Shown here one piece after another: positions 20,999-29,930 of a stretch of 38,103 nt of DNA. Within the stretch, counting starts at the first letter, position 1. Each line of letters starts with the position of its first letter. A model generated the notes under the pieces. It ran no database searches and was not told the DNA's origin. It saw only the letters and a list, made by a program, of their open reading frames with translations. Source of the stretch: Pantanalinema sp. (GTDB taxonomy: Bacteria; Cyanobacteriota; Sericytochromatia; S15B-MN24; UBA4093); NCBI GenBank assembly GCA_036704125.1, contig DATNQI010000001.1:1-38103 (forward strand), given 5' to 3'. Both the position numbers and the translations under genes were made by a program.

Positions 20999-23900
20999 CT
21001 ACGCGCTCCCCGAGAGAATCCGCGCGTAGACCTCTTTGGACTCGGCGGCGGGGCTGACGCCGAGCTCTTGGGCGAGGATCGCCTCAAGCTGCTGGTAGTG
21101 GCGCACAGCTCCCTGGCGGTTGCCCAGGCGATGGAGCGCGGTCATCTTGGCCCGGTGCGCGAACTCGGCGCAGGCGTCGACCGCGAGCGCCCGATCCGCC
21201 CAGGCCAGGACGGTCTCGAAAGCACCGGTCCCCTCGTGGATGGAGAGCAGGCGCTCGAAGGCCGAGAGCGCGCGCTGGTGGAAGTGCTCCTGGGTGGCCT
21301 GCACCCAGAGGCTCTCGTCGAGATCCGCCAGGAAGCGCCCCCGGTAGAGCTCGAGCGCCTTCTCCAGGGCCAGGGTCTGCTGCGGGAGGCTCAGCGCGGC
21401 ATCCTTCGCCTGATCCAGGTGGTACGCGAACTCCTGGACGTCCAGGGCGTAGGGGGCGCCGAAGTTGAAGAAGTACTTGCCGTCGCGCCACTGGATGTAG
21501 CGCGAGGGGGCGTTCTTGACCAGCGCGGGCTCGAGGGCCTGCCGCAGGCGGCTGATGATCATGAGGATCGCCCCGCGCGAGACGTCCTCGTCGCCGTACA
21601 GCAGCTGGGCGAGCTGCTCGCGGGTCACGCCCTGGCGCTGGTGAAGAAGGTAAGCGAGCACGAGCTTGGTCTTGGTGCCCTGCCACTGCTTGGTGGCGAT
21701 GGCCCCCGTGGGGGCGACGGCCTCGAAGGCACCGAAGCAGCGCAGGCGAAGCGCGCTCTGGAGCGATCCGGCTGCCTCGCGCGCGACCTCGGGGCTCGCG
21801 CCAGGCTCGCTCGCGGGTTCGAGGGGAGGAAACTGAGCGAGCAGCACCCGGTAGGCGTTGGCCTCGCAGATGCCGCGCGCCTCCTCCCAGGTCGCGAACG
21901 CCTCCGCCTCGCCCCGGGCCTGCTGGACCCGCGCCAGGTAGAACAGCGCCTGCGCGTGGCGGTAGCGGTAGCCCTGGCTCTCGAGGGTCTTGCGGGCGAT
22001 TTCGAGGATCTCGGCGGCCCGCTCGAGCTCGCCGCGGTCCAGGGCCAGCTGGCCGGCGGGAATCTGCAGGTCGATCATGCCGGGGGCCTCGATGGGCATC
22101 CCGCGCAAGGCGATCGCCTGCCTCAACAGCTCCTGGGCCCGGTCGTACTGGCGCTGGAGGCGCGCGACCTCGGAGAGGCCGCTCAGGGCCTGGGCCTCGA
22201 GGGGCCGGTCCCCCATGGACAATGCCCCCTCGCGCGTCTGGTGGAAGAAGTCGGCGGCCTTGGCCTCCTGACCGAGACTACATGCGATCATCCCGAGGGT
22301 CAGTGTGGTCCAGAGCGCGTCGCGGCGCGCCCCGAGTTGCTGGGCGAGGGCGAGCCCCTCCTCGGCCACCTTCCACGCCTCGTCGTAGGCCCCCTGGGAG
22401 TGATGGATGGCGGCCAGGTTGTTGTAGGTGGCGGGAAAAGCGCGGCGCCCCCCCGCCTCGGCCTGCCGGATGGACTCGCGATAGGTTGCCACGGCGCGCT
22501 CGAAGTCGCCCTGGCGCGCGTAGGCGAGCCCCAGGTTGTGAAGCACCTTGCTCTGGCCCACGAAGTCCTCGGCGCGCCGGTAGAAGTCCCGCGCGCGCTC
22601 GAACGCGCCGAGGGCCCCGCGGGCGTCGCTGGCCATCTGGAAGGCCATGCCCAGGGCGTTCCAGGCAAAGGCACGGCCCGGCAGGTCGTCCTCGGGCAGC
22701 ACCGAAAGGGCCTGCTCGGCGAGTGCCGCGAGGCGCGAATCGCCGCGAGACCCCCAGATCGCGGCCTGGTAAGCGAGCGCACGTCCCTGCGCGAGGCGAT
22801 CGCCCTCGGCCTCGGCGAGCGATGCTGCGCGCTCGAAGCGCGAGAGGGCGACATCGGAGCGGCCCCACAGGCGCTGGATCTCGCCGCCGTAGAGCAAGAG
22901 CCAGGCCGAAGCGTCGGTGAAGTCAGCGGGGAAGCGCTGAAGCAGCTGATCGAGGGTGGACAGGCGAACCTGCGCCAGGTAGCCCGGAGCGATAAGGCAA
23001 AGGACTTCGGCGGCCTGGGGGTAGAGGCCCCCGTCCAGGAGCACCGCGAGGGCCTCTTCCGGATGGGCCTGCGCCCACTCGGAACCGATCCGGTGCCGAA
23101 GCGCGCGCACGGCCTCGGGCGCGAGCGTCGCCTGGAGCTTGTCGAGGAGGAAGGCCTGGAAGATGGGGTGGTAGTAGCTCTCGGCCGACTCGGCCCGCGT
23201 CAGGATCAGGTTGGCCCGCCGAAGGGCATGGATCGTCTCCTCGGCATCCGCCAGGCCGAGGGCCGCACTGCAGATGCCGGGCTCCACGATGGGCAGCAAG
23301 GAAGTCTTGAGAAGGAAGTCCTGCCGCTCGGCGGCAAGCTCCGCGAAGACCTCCTGGGCGAGGTAGTCGAAGAGGGAGGGCGCCCCCTCGTGGGATCGAT
23401 TGAGCGGCTCGCTGTGCTGGGCGGCCATGATGAGGCCCGCGGCCCAGCCCTCGGTCGACTGAAACAGGGTGAGGGCGTCCGCCTCGGCGATCGCGCGGCC
23501 CGAGACGGAGCGCACCAGGGTGCCCACCTCGCTCGGGCTGAAGCGCAGATCCAGGATGCCGAGCTCCACGAGTTGCTGGCGCACCTTGAGCTGGGGCAGG
23601 CGCAGCGGGGGCTGGGAGCGGGAAATGAGGAGCAGCTGCACGTTCTCGGGAAGGTAGCTGATGAGGGCCTCGATCGCCTGCACCACCGGCTCGGCCGCAT
23701 GCACCGCATGGAAATCGTCCAGCACCAGGATGAAGGGGGCCTCGTCGCGCTCGCCCAGCTCCTCGGCGAAGAGGCCCATGAGGCTCGGGACGATCGGCGC
23801 GGGGTCGGGGCTCGCGCTGAGCAGCTCGCGTGCCTGGCTGGTGGCGCCTGGCCAGGCAGCGGTCGCCCCGCCGATCAGGTAGTGCAGGAAGGTCGCGAGG

Positions 23901-24133
23901 TCCGCGTCGTAGGCGTCGAGGTTGATCCAGCAGGAGCGCGCGCCGGTCAGGATGACGTAGTCGGCCACGGTGGTGCTCTTGCCGTAGCCGGGCCCGGCGC
24001 ACACGAAGGTGAGGCGCGCGCGCGGATTCATGCCGGCGCCCAGGCGCTCGACGAGCCCCGCCCGGCGCACGAAGGTGTCAGGGACCGAGGGGGCGCGCAA
24101 TTTTCGCTTGATGAGGGGGAAGGGGCCGCTCAT
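20999..24133 (-). CDS. MalT-like ATPase transcriptional regulator with TPRs and C-terminal BTAD domain
   Basis: A 1044-residue STAND-type regulator. The N-terminal NTPase has Walker A GPGYGKST (47-54) and Walker B ILVLDDFH (about 135-142), then the MalT-type winged helix (about 240-330, RQDFLLKTSLLPIVEPGI). A long tetratricopeptide region (about 350-780, e.g. KVLHNLGLAYARQGDFERAV) follows. The last 245 residues, from LRLRCFGAFEAV, hold an OmpR-like winged helix (REQLAQLLYGDEDVSRGAI) and a bacterial transcriptional activation domain (BTAD), ending QELGVSPAAESKEVYARI. It lacks the LuxR helix-turn-helix of MalT itself. TGGTACACT lies 6 nt before the ATG with no spaced ribosome site, suggesting a leaderless mRNA. 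The lipoprotein operon starts about 100 bp downstream on the same strand and is the likely target. Confidence 0.92.
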   Translation of the reverse strand: MSGPFPLIKRKLRAPSVPDTFVRRAGLVERLGAGMNPRARLTFVCAGPGYGKSTTVADYVILTGARSCWINLDAYDADLATFLHYLIGGATAAWPGATSQARELLSASPDPAPIVPSLMGLFAEELGERDEAPFILVLDDFHAVHAAEPVVQAIEALISYLPENVQLLLISRSQPPLRLPQLKVRQQLVELGILDLRFSPSEVGTLVRSVSGRAIAEADALTLFQSTEGWAAGLIMAAQHSEPLNRSHEGAPSLFDYLAQEVFAELAAERQDFLLKTSLLPIVEPGICSAALGLADAEETIHALRRANLILTRAESAESYYHPIFQAFLLDKLQATLAPEAVRALRHRIGSEWAQAHPEEALAVLLDGGLYPQAAEVLCLIAPGYLAQVRLSTLDQLLQRFPADFTDASAWLLLYGGEIQRLWGRSDVALSRFERAASLAEAEGDRLAQGRALAYQAAIWGSRGDSRLAALAEQALSVLPEDDLPGRAFAWNALGMAFQMASDARGALGAFERARDFYRRAEDFVGQSKVLHNLGLAYARQGDFERAVATYRESIRQAEAGGRRAFPATYNNLAAIHHSQGAYDEAWKVAEEGLALAQQLGARRDALWTTLTLGMIACSLGQEAKAADFFHQTREGALSMGDRPLEAQALSGLSEVARLQRQYDRAQELLRQAIALRGMPIEAPGMIDLQIPAGQLALDRGELERAAEILEIARKTLESQGYRYRHAQALFYLARVQQARGEAEAFATWEEARGICEANAYRVLLAQFPPLEPASEPGASPEVAREAAGSLQSALRLRCFGAFEAVAPTGAIATKQWQGTKTKLVLAYLLHQRQGVTREQLAQLLYGDEDVSRGAILMIISRLRQALEPALVKNAPSRYIQWRDGKYFFNFGAPYALDVQEFAYHLDQAKDAALSLPQQTLALEKALELYRGRFLADLDESLWVQATQEHFHQRALSAFERLLSIHEGTGAFETVLAWADRALAVDACAEFAHRAKMTALHRLGNRQGAVRHYQQLEAILAQELGVSPAAESKEVYARILSGSA

Positions 24134-24184
24134 GCCGCCAGTGTACCACGCCTGCTCCCTGGCATCCGGAGGCCAAATCGTGCG

Positions 24185-24218
24185 TTGCCGGGCCCGGGCC
24201 GGTGTGCTACACCGGCCC
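24185..24218 (+). promoter_or_regulatory. Promoter with overlapping perfect inverted repeat
   Basis: TTGCCG (24185-24190), a 17-bp spacer and TACACC (24208-24213). A perfect 10-bp inverted repeat, GGGCCGGTGT (24196-24205) and ACACCGGCCC (24209-24218), spans the -10. It could be an operator or an attenuating hairpin for the 24247 gene. Confidence 0.4.
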
Positions 24219-24246
24219 CAGGTTTCTCGGAGGACGGAGGCCCCTC

Positions 24247-24786
24247 ATGGCGAACAAGCTGACAGACCAGGTGATCGCGCGCGCGGCCCGAGCCGGCGCG
24301 GACTGCCGCGGCTCCTTTCGGGACATCGAGAGCGCCGAGCGCGCCTTCTGCAAGCTTCAGGCGAGTGGCCTTCGTGACGACTGCATCTCGCTGGAGGTGG
24401 TGGACGACTGCCCCGCCTGCGCGGCCGAGCGTGCCGGCATGGCGGACCCGATCGCGGAGATCGTGATCGCCCGCGCCCAGGGGGCAGGGGCACTCGCGGG
24501 CAGCGCCCTCGGCCTCGGGATGGTGGGATGGCCGGGGAGCCCGGTCATCGGGGGGACGGGCTGGGTCGATGGCTTCGCCGCGCTGTGCGTGATCGGGGCC
24601 TGGGGGCTCAGCGGCGCCATTCTCGGCGCGCTGGCCGGCGCGGCCGTCACCGAGCTGCCCATCGCTCGAAGAGGAGGGCGGCCGCCCCACCGGCACTACG
24701 TGCTGGTGCTGCGGCCGCCCTCAGGGATGGAGCAGCGGGCGATTGCCGTGCTCGTGGAGGCCAAGGCCAGAATCGAGCCCGAGTAG
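24247..24786 (+). CDS. Membrane-associated general-stress-type protein
   Basis: A 179-residue protein. An N-terminal ferredoxin-like part (about 20-52, CRGSFRDIESAERAFCKLQ then CISLEVVDDCPAC) is followed by a glycine/alanine-zipper membrane segment (AQGAGALAGSALGLGMVG and LSGAILGALAGAAVTELP), then a C-terminal strand pair (HYVLVLRPPSG). This layout is that of the general stress protein/DUF1269-like family, in which a glycine-rich hydrophobic hairpin is set between two halves of an alpha/beta domain. A CPAC motif could bind metal or form a disulfide. GGACGGAGG lies before the ATG. It is divergent from the BTAD regulator gene and converges on pfkA. Confidence 0.75.
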   Translation: MANKLTDQVIARAARAGADCRGSFRDIESAERAFCKLQASGLRDDCISLEVVDDCPACAAERAGMADPIAEIVIARAQGAGALAGSALGLGMVGWPGSPVIGGTGWVDGFAALCVIGAWGLSGAILGALAGAAVTELPIARRGGRPPHRHYVLVLRPPSGMEQRAIAVLVEAKARIEPE

Positions 24787-24796
24787 CCCGCCGGAT

Positions 24797-25882
24797 CTAG
24801 TCGCCGAAGTAGACGCCCGTGTGGCGGGCGGCCTGGACCAGCTCGCTGTTCGGATCGATCAGCTTGAGCTGATCGATGGCCTCGGCGATGGGCACGTGGG
24901 TCACGTGCCCGGCGCGCAGGCAGACCATCTGGTCGAACTTGCCCTCGTGCACCAGGCGGCACGCCTCGACCCCGAAGCGAGTGCCCAGGATCCGGTCGTA
25001 GGGGGAGGGGGTGCCGCCGCGCTGCAGATGGCCGAGCACCGTCACCCGGGTCTCGAGGCCGGTGCGGCGGATGATCTCGGCGCCGACCCAGTTGCCCACC
25101 CCGCCGAGGCGCGCGACGTTCTTGGTCGGGTCGAGGTCCGCGTACATGGCCCCGGCGCCAGCGGGTGCCGCCCCCTCTGCGACCACGACGATCGAGTAGC
25201 TCTTGCCCGCCTCGGAGCGCTCGTAGACCGCTTGGGCCACCTTCTCCATGTCGAAGGGGATCTCGGGCACGAGGATGACGTTGACCGCGCCGGCCATTCC
25301 CGACTTCAGCGCGATCCAGCCCGCGGTGCGGCCCATGACCTCGAGGACCATCACGCGGTGGTGACTCTCGGCCGTCGTGAGCAGCTTGTCGATGGCCTCG
25401 GTCGCCGTCACCACCGCCGTGTCGAAGCCGAAGGTCTGATCCGTCGAGTTGAGGTCGTTGTCGATGGTCTTGGGCACGCCGACCAGGTTGATGCCCTTCT
25501 TGGCGAGGTCGTGACCGATGCCGAGGGTGCCGTCGCCGCCGATCAGCACCAGCGCGTCCAGGCCCAGGTCGTGGTAGCGCTGGACCACCTGGTCCGAGAC
25601 GTCCTTGAGCACCGTCTGGCCGTCCTCGACGACCGGGTACTTGAAGGGGTTGCCGCGGTTGGTGGTGCCGAGGATCGTCCCGCCGCGCGCGATGATGCCG
25701 CGGATGTCGTCGAGGCCGAGCGGCATGATGTGGTCCGGCTTGAGCAGGCCGTCGAAGCCGTCCTTGATGCCGACGACCTCCCAGCCGTACTCGGAGATCG
25801 CCATCTTGGTGACGGCTCGGATGACCGCGTTCAGGCCGGGAGCGTCCCCCCCGCCGGTCGAGATTGCGATGCGCTTGGGCAT
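24797..25882 (-). CDS. pfkA: 6-phosphofructokinase (group III type)
   Basis: Phosphorylates fructose 6-phosphate in glycolysis. The 361 residues include GGGDAPGLNAVIR (10-22), IGGDGTLG (114-121), the catalytic PKTIDND (137-143, D141), FGFDTAV, EVMGRTAGW and the terminal GHLQRGGTPSPYDR. The residue after GGD is glycine (ATP-type) and the residue before TIDND is lysine. In the classical ATP enzyme both are glycine; in PPi enzymes they are aspartate and lysine. Glycine plus lysine is typical of group III ATP-dependent enzymes, so ATP is my first choice for donor. GGAGG precedes the ATG, which I place at 25882. The gene is divergent from pgi across 135 bp. Confidence 0.95.
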   Translation of the reverse strand: MPKRIAISTGGGDAPGLNAVIRAVTKMAISEYGWEVVGIKDGFDGLLKPDHIMPLGLDDIRGIIARGGTILGTTNRGNPFKYPVVEDGQTVLKDVSDQVVQRYHDLGLDALVLIGGDGTLGIGHDLAKKGINLVGVPKTIDNDLNSTDQTFGFDTAVVTATEAIDKLLTTAESHHRVMVLEVMGRTAGWIALKSGMAGAVNVILVPEIPFDMEKVAQAVYERSEAGKSYSIVVVAEGAAPAGAGAMYADLDPTKNVARLGGVGNWVGAEIIRRTGLETRVTVLGHLQRGGTPSPYDRILGTRFGVEACRLVHEGKFDQMVCLRAGHVTHVPIAEAIDQLKLIDPNSELVQAARHTGVYFGD

Positions 25883-25917
25883 GGGTCTGTGTCCTCCGCG
25901 GTGTCGTGGCGGCCAAT

Positions 25918-25947
25918 TTGCCAATCAGCCTGGCGTCTGGTTATGAT
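25918..25947 (+). promoter_or_regulatory. Promoter for pgi
   Basis: TTGCCA (25918-25923), an 18-bp spacer and TATGAT (25942-25947), giving a leader of about 64 nt before pgi. Confidence 0.6.
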
Positions 25948-26017
25948 CCGAAGGCCTAAACTTAATTCAAGTCGATCCAAAAAAGCAACCAGCCCTCGTC
26001 ACAGAAAGGAAAGGTCC

Positions 26018-27493
26018 ATGCTGCACGGCTCCTCTCCCCTCAGCGCCTCGACTCCGACCTACACGGATCCCGCCTGGCAACGGTCCATGGCCCTCAAGCT
26101 CGACTTCAACAACATGATGGAGGGCGCCATCGGCCACGTCGAGGGGCTGGAGGCCGGCGACGTCTGGGGGCTCCAGGGCCGCATGATGGACGTCCACCGC
26201 CAGATCTCCGAGCGCTCGGGGCGCGGCGGCGAGTTCCTCGGCTTCCTGGATCTTCCCTACCAGGGCCAGGACGACCTCGACGCCATCCAGGCCGCGGCCG
26301 ATCGCCTCGCGGCCCTGGGCGATCGCCACGTGGTGCTCGGCATCGGAGGATCCTATCTCGGTGCCCGGGCGGTGATCGAGGCCCTCAAGAACCCCTACCG
26401 CAACGACATCTCCCGTCAGCGCCGCAAGAACCGCCCGCGCCTCTTCTGGGAAGGCAACTCGATCGACACCGACGTCATGCACGCCCTGATGGGCATGCTG
26501 CCTGCCCAGCGGCCCGAGGGAATCGACGACGCCTTCACCGTCAACGTCATCTCCAAGTCCGGCACCACCCTCGAGACCGCCGTCGCCTTCCGCTTCATGC
26601 AGCAGCGCCTCAAGCAGATCTACGGGGCGGACCACGCCGAGTACGTGGTGGCGACCACCGACGCGCAGAAGGGCACCCTCAAGGGCATCGCCGACGCCGA
26701 GGGCTACCAGCAGTTCCCCATCCCCGACGACGTGGGCGGCCGCTACTCGGTCCTGACGGCCGTAGGCCTCTTGCCCGCGGCAATCGCCGGGGTGAACATC
26801 CATGAGCTGGTCGCCGGCGCCCGGTTCATGGCCGATCGCTGCAAGAACCCCGACCTTCACGCCAACATCGCCTACCTCTACGCGGTCCTGCGCCACCTGT
26901 CCTACAAGTCGCGCCGCACCGTCTCGGTGATGGCCTCCTGGACCAAGCGTCTCGAGTACTTCACCTTCTGGTACGACCAGCTCTGCGCCGAGAGCCTCGG
27001 CAAGGACGGCCAGGGCGTCATCCCGGTGGCGACCGTCAACACCCGCGACCTCCACTCGCGCGGCCAGCAGGTCCAGGAGGGGCCCCGCTCGATGGTGGTC
27101 ACCAACCTGGTCCTCGAGACACCCGACTGGGACGTGGTCGTGCCCAAGGTCGAGGGCAACGCCGACGGCCTCGACTACCTGGCGGGCAAGCACCTCTCCG
27201 AGATGGTCCTGAGCGCCATGGAGGGCACGGCCTACGCCTACGCCCGCGAGCAGCGCCCCAGCATGAACCTGCTCATCCCCCAGCTCAACGCCTTCACCCT
27301 GGGGCAGCTGATCTACCTGTTCGAGCTGGCGACGGTCGCCGAGGGCTACCTCATGGGGATCAACCCGCTGGATCAGCCGGGGGTGGAGTCGTACAAGAAC
27401 TTCATGTTCGGCAACCTCGGGCGAGCGGACAAGGCCGCCTACAAGGCCGAGTTCGACGCCCGGCCCAAGGGCTCGAGCGACTTCATGGTCTAG
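26018..27493 (+). CDS. pgi: Glucose-6-phosphate isomerase
   Basis: Interconverts glucose 6-phosphate and fructose 6-phosphate. The 491-residue protein has two SIS domains. Motifs are GIGGSYLGARA (about 108-118), SKSGTTLET (about 181-189), GGRYSVLTAVGLLP (sugar-binding), the catalytic glutamate in GQQVQEGPRS, and a C-terminal NPLDQPGVESYKN with the conserved lysine. The length is between that of short bacterial (about 450) and long (about 550) forms. AAAGGAAAGG lies before ATG 26018. It is divergent from pfkA, so two consecutive glycolytic enzymes share one control region. Its stop overlaps the convergent TPR gene by 3 nt. Confidence 0.97.
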   Translation: MLHGSSPLSASTPTYTDPAWQRSMALKLDFNNMMEGAIGHVEGLEAGDVWGLQGRMMDVHRQISERSGRGGEFLGFLDLPYQGQDDLDAIQAAADRLAALGDRHVVLGIGGSYLGARAVIEALKNPYRNDISRQRRKNRPRLFWEGNSIDTDVMHALMGMLPAQRPEGIDDAFTVNVISKSGTTLETAVAFRFMQQRLKQIYGADHAEYVVATTDAQKGTLKGIADAEGYQQFPIPDDVGGRYSVLTAVGLLPAAIAGVNIHELVAGARFMADRCKNPDLHANIAYLYAVLRHLSYKSRRTVSVMASWTKRLEYFTFWYDQLCAESLGKDGQGVIPVATVNTRDLHSRGQQVQEGPRSMVVTNLVLETPDWDVVVPKVEGNADGLDYLAGKHLSEMVLSAMEGTAYAYAREQRPSMNLLIPQLNAFTLGQLIYLFELATVAEGYLMGINPLDQPGVESYKNFMFGNLGRADKAAYKAEFDARPKGSSDFMV

Positions 27494-28260
27494 ACCACCT
27501 CGGCGTCCAGGTCGTAGACCCGCACGCCCTCGTCGCCGGGTTCGTAGGCGTCGCCCTCGAGGGCGGCGCCTTCTTGGCCTGAGCAGAGGGGCATCACCAG
27601 CTGGAAGCCCCCCAGCGACACGGCCTCCTGGCGCCGGGCGACGGCAGCCTGATTGAGGCAGTGCTGCGCCTCGTGGTGCTGGCCCCTGTGCCAGTAGAGG
27701 TGGGCCATGTTGCGCAAAGGAGCGGCGAGCGCGCCGTCGCGCGCGACGGCGCGCTCGAAGCAGGTCGCAGCCTCCTGGGCCTGGCCGGCGAGGGCGAGCA
27801 AGACGCCCAGGTTGTTGTAAGGGGCCGCCGCATGGGGGTTGGAAGCGATCGCGCGCTCCAGGCACGCGCGCGACTCCTCCGGTCGCTCGGATCGCAGGTG
27901 CGCCGTGGCGAGGTTGACGAGCGCCTCGGCCGAGCGCGCTCGCAGCGAGAGGGCCTTCTCCCAGCAGCGCAGGGCGCTCGCGGGGTCCGAGAGGCGCCAG
28001 TAGACCACCCCGAGGTTCTGGTACCCGTCCGAGAGCGCCGGAGCGCGGTCGATCACCGCCACGAAGCGCGCGAAGGCCTCGTCCCACTCGCCCTCCTCGC
28101 AGGCGGCCAGCCCCAGGAGCAGGTGGCCTGGGAAGGCCCCGGGGTCCTCCTCGACGGCCCTGCGATAGGCCGCGAGCCCCTCGGCGCGCGATCCCGACGC
28201 CACGTAGGCGAGGCCCAGGCGGATGAGCGGAGCGTCGAAAGGATCGACCGAGCAGGACAT
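27490..28260 (-). CDS. Tetratricopeptide repeat protein
   Basis: A 256-residue protein made of five to six TPR units in tandem (about 12-215), for example LGLAYVASGSRAEGLAAYRR, YQNLGVVYWRLSDPASALRC and YNNLGVLLALAGQAQEAATC. A short C-terminal region follows, rich in acidic residues (EGDAYEPGDEGVRVYDLDAE). No signal peptide or membrane segment, so it is a cytosolic scaffold or adaptor of unknown partner. ATG 28260 follows GAGG by a fitting distance; an upstream GTG at 28281 lacks one. It converges on pgi. Confidence 0.85.
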   Translation of the reverse strand: MSCSVDPFDAPLIRLGLAYVASGSRAEGLAAYRRAVEEDPGAFPGHLLLGLAACEEGEWDEAFARFVAVIDRAPALSDGYQNLGVVYWRLSDPASALRCWEKALSLRARSAEALVNLATAHLRSERPEESRACLERAIASNPHAAAPYNNLGVLLALAGQAQEAATCFERAVARDGALAAPLRNMAHLYWHRGQHHEAQHCLNQAAVARRQEAVSLGGFQLVMPLCSGQEGAALEGDAYEPGDEGVRVYDLDAEVV

Positions 28261-28359
28261 ACGGACCTCAACGATGAGCACGTGCGCGTGAGCCGAGGGA
28301 ATCTTACCCGCTCGGACGCGTGCCGGAAACCCGCTGCTCGGGTAGAGAATTACCTAGGA

Positions 28360-28388
28360 TTGCGCGCTTCAGTGACATCCGTTACAAT
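28360..28388 (+). promoter_or_regulatory. Promoter for the 28448 lipoprotein gene
   Basis: TTGCGC (28360-28365), a 17-bp spacer and TACAAT (28383-28388). Confidence 0.6.
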
Positions 28389-28447
28389 CCATAAGTCTCG
28401 GCCGATCGCTCAACGCAGCGCCGCCCGCCGAGTCTCGGAGGCCCCCC

Positions 28448-29812
28448 ATGCGTCCCAGCGTCTCACGTCGGACCATCGCGATCGCCCTTGCCTTGACCGT
28501 CCTGACGGGCTGCCAGGCGCCGGGCTTCATGGGGCTGAGCGACAACGCCACCTCGCCCGAGACCGAGAGCAACCGGCTGGTGCGGGCGCGCTTCCGGGTA
28601 CTGGTGCCGGCCTCGCTTGCTCAGGACGTCTCGCTGGCGCCCGTCTCGCAGCCCCCCGCGACCTGGTCCGAGAGCCAGTACGACGATCGCAGCGTGGTGG
28701 GGGCGCGGGTCTTCCTCGATGCGCAATCGAGCGTCGCCGACACGACCGACGATCTGGGCTACGCGAGCCTCGCCGTCCCGCTGGGCCAGCTGGTGCCCGT
28801 GCGCGCCGAGTTCAAGACCCCGAACGGTACCGTCGCCATGACGTCGCTGGTGCGGGTGACGGGGACCGAGCAGGCCGTTCCGATCTTCACCATCACCGTC
28901 GCCTCCACCCTGGTCACCAGCAAGATCGCCCAGCGCTTCAGCTTCAAGGAGCTGCGGCACCTGGACTACCAACAGATCATCGAGGGGACCAGGACGGTCA
29001 ATCAGGCCATCCGCACCTCCAGCGGCGCCTACGACCCGCGCTACCTGCCCAACCTGGCGCGCACCTGGTCGGTCCTTGACACGGCCCAGACCCTCGCGCG
29101 GCTCGACCCCATCCTCAACCGCGCCCTGGCGCGGGTTCTTGCGACCCCGATCCCCGCCGAGGCGGCGGCGAGCGCGAGCGTCGTTGCGACCCCCTCGGCG
29201 CTGCCGGCGCTCACCCCCCTTCGCGCCCCGACGGCGAGCGTCGTGGCGACCGCCTCCGCCCGCTCGGCCTCGGCGAGCGCCTTGGCGCCGGATCGCGCCC
29301 AGGCCGATGATCGCCTCTTCCCCGCCTCGCATGGCCGCCGCTGGACCTACGACCTCTTCGACGGCTCGGGCCAGCGCCTGGGGACCCTGACGCGCGAGGT
29401 GACCAGAGTCACCCCCAAGGCCAACGGGCTGCTGGTGCAGGGCACCGAGTCGGGCGAGTGGGCGGACAACGAGCTGCGCTTCCTGATGAGGCGCACCGCC
29501 GCAGGCGTCCAGTTCGCGGCGGCTTATCGCCCATCGGTCACCTACCCGATGCCCCTCTCGGACGGCCAGTCCTGGAAGGCCGCCCCGGACATCCAGGCCG
29601 TCGCGCACGCGCCGGTTTCGACCGAGGCCGCCACCGAATCGTGGGACGCCAGCTGGCGCATCGACTTCACGCGAGCGCGCGACGGCAAGACCACCGAGTG
29701 GAGCGAGTGGCTCGCCCCCGAAGAGGGCTTCACGCGCTTCCAGTGGCTCGATCCGCGCACCGGCGATCGCTGGGAGGCGCGCCTCCAGCCTCAGGCGGAC
29801 GGCACTCCCTAG
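28448..29812 (+). CDS. Two-domain lipoprotein of unknown function
   Basis: A 454-residue exported lipoprotein with lipobox LTGC (C22). Residues about 45-150 form a beta-rich domain with an immunoglobulin or carboxypeptidase-regulatory look (VVGARVFLDAQSSVADTTDD, LGYASLAVPLGQLVPVRAEF). Residues 155-235 are helical. A low-complexity Ala/Ser/Thr/Pro linker (about 236-290) leads to a C-terminal domain starting LFPASHGRRWTYDLFDGSGQ, which has the DUF3108-like style 'length-W-Y-D' and ends RWEARLQPQADGTP. GGAGG lies 6 nt before the ATG and its own promoter is at 28360-28388. No partner gene is evident. Confidence 0.82.
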   Translation: MRPSVSRRTIAIALALTVLTGCQAPGFMGLSDNATSPETESNRLVRARFRVLVPASLAQDVSLAPVSQPPATWSESQYDDRSVVGARVFLDAQSSVADTTDDLGYASLAVPLGQLVPVRAEFKTPNGTVAMTSLVRVTGTEQAVPIFTITVASTLVTSKIAQRFSFKELRHLDYQQIIEGTRTVNQAIRTSSGAYDPRYLPNLARTWSVLDTAQTLARLDPILNRALARVLATPIPAEAAASASVVATPSALPALTPLRAPTASVVATASARSASASALAPDRAQADDRLFPASHGRRWTYDLFDGSGQRLGTLTREVTRVTPKANGLLVQGTESGEWADNELRFLMRRTAAGVQFAAAYRPSVTYPMPLSDGQSWKAAPDIQAVAHAPVSTEAATESWDASWRIDFTRARDGKTTEWSEWLAPEEGFTRFQWLDPRTGDRWEARLQPQADGTP

Positions 29813-29849
29813 ATCGCGCCCCCAAAGCCCCCCTCGGGGCCCGCGGGTA

Positions 29850-29858
29850 TGCTAGAAT
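29850..29858 (+). promoter_or_regulatory. Extended -10 promoter for the serine dehydratase operon
   Basis: TGCTAGAAT is an extended -10 (TGn plus TAGAAT), about 73 bp before sdaAB; no good -35 is visible. A short GCCCC/GGGGC hairpin lies just upstream at 29827-29840. Confidence 0.45.
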
Positions 29859-29930
29859 GAGCCCTCGACCCACGTCGTGCGGCCTGCGCCGCCGCGCCGA
29901 ACGCAGCCGGCCGGTTTTCGAAAGGTCCCC

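Noticed and set aside
19883-24262. A 1459-codon open frame on the plus strand opposite the BTAD regulator gene
   Set aside because: It is the complement of a protein with clear Walker motifs and TPRs. Its own translation is low-complexity Leu/Gly/Arg/Glu with no motif, a known artefact of G+C-rich DNA.
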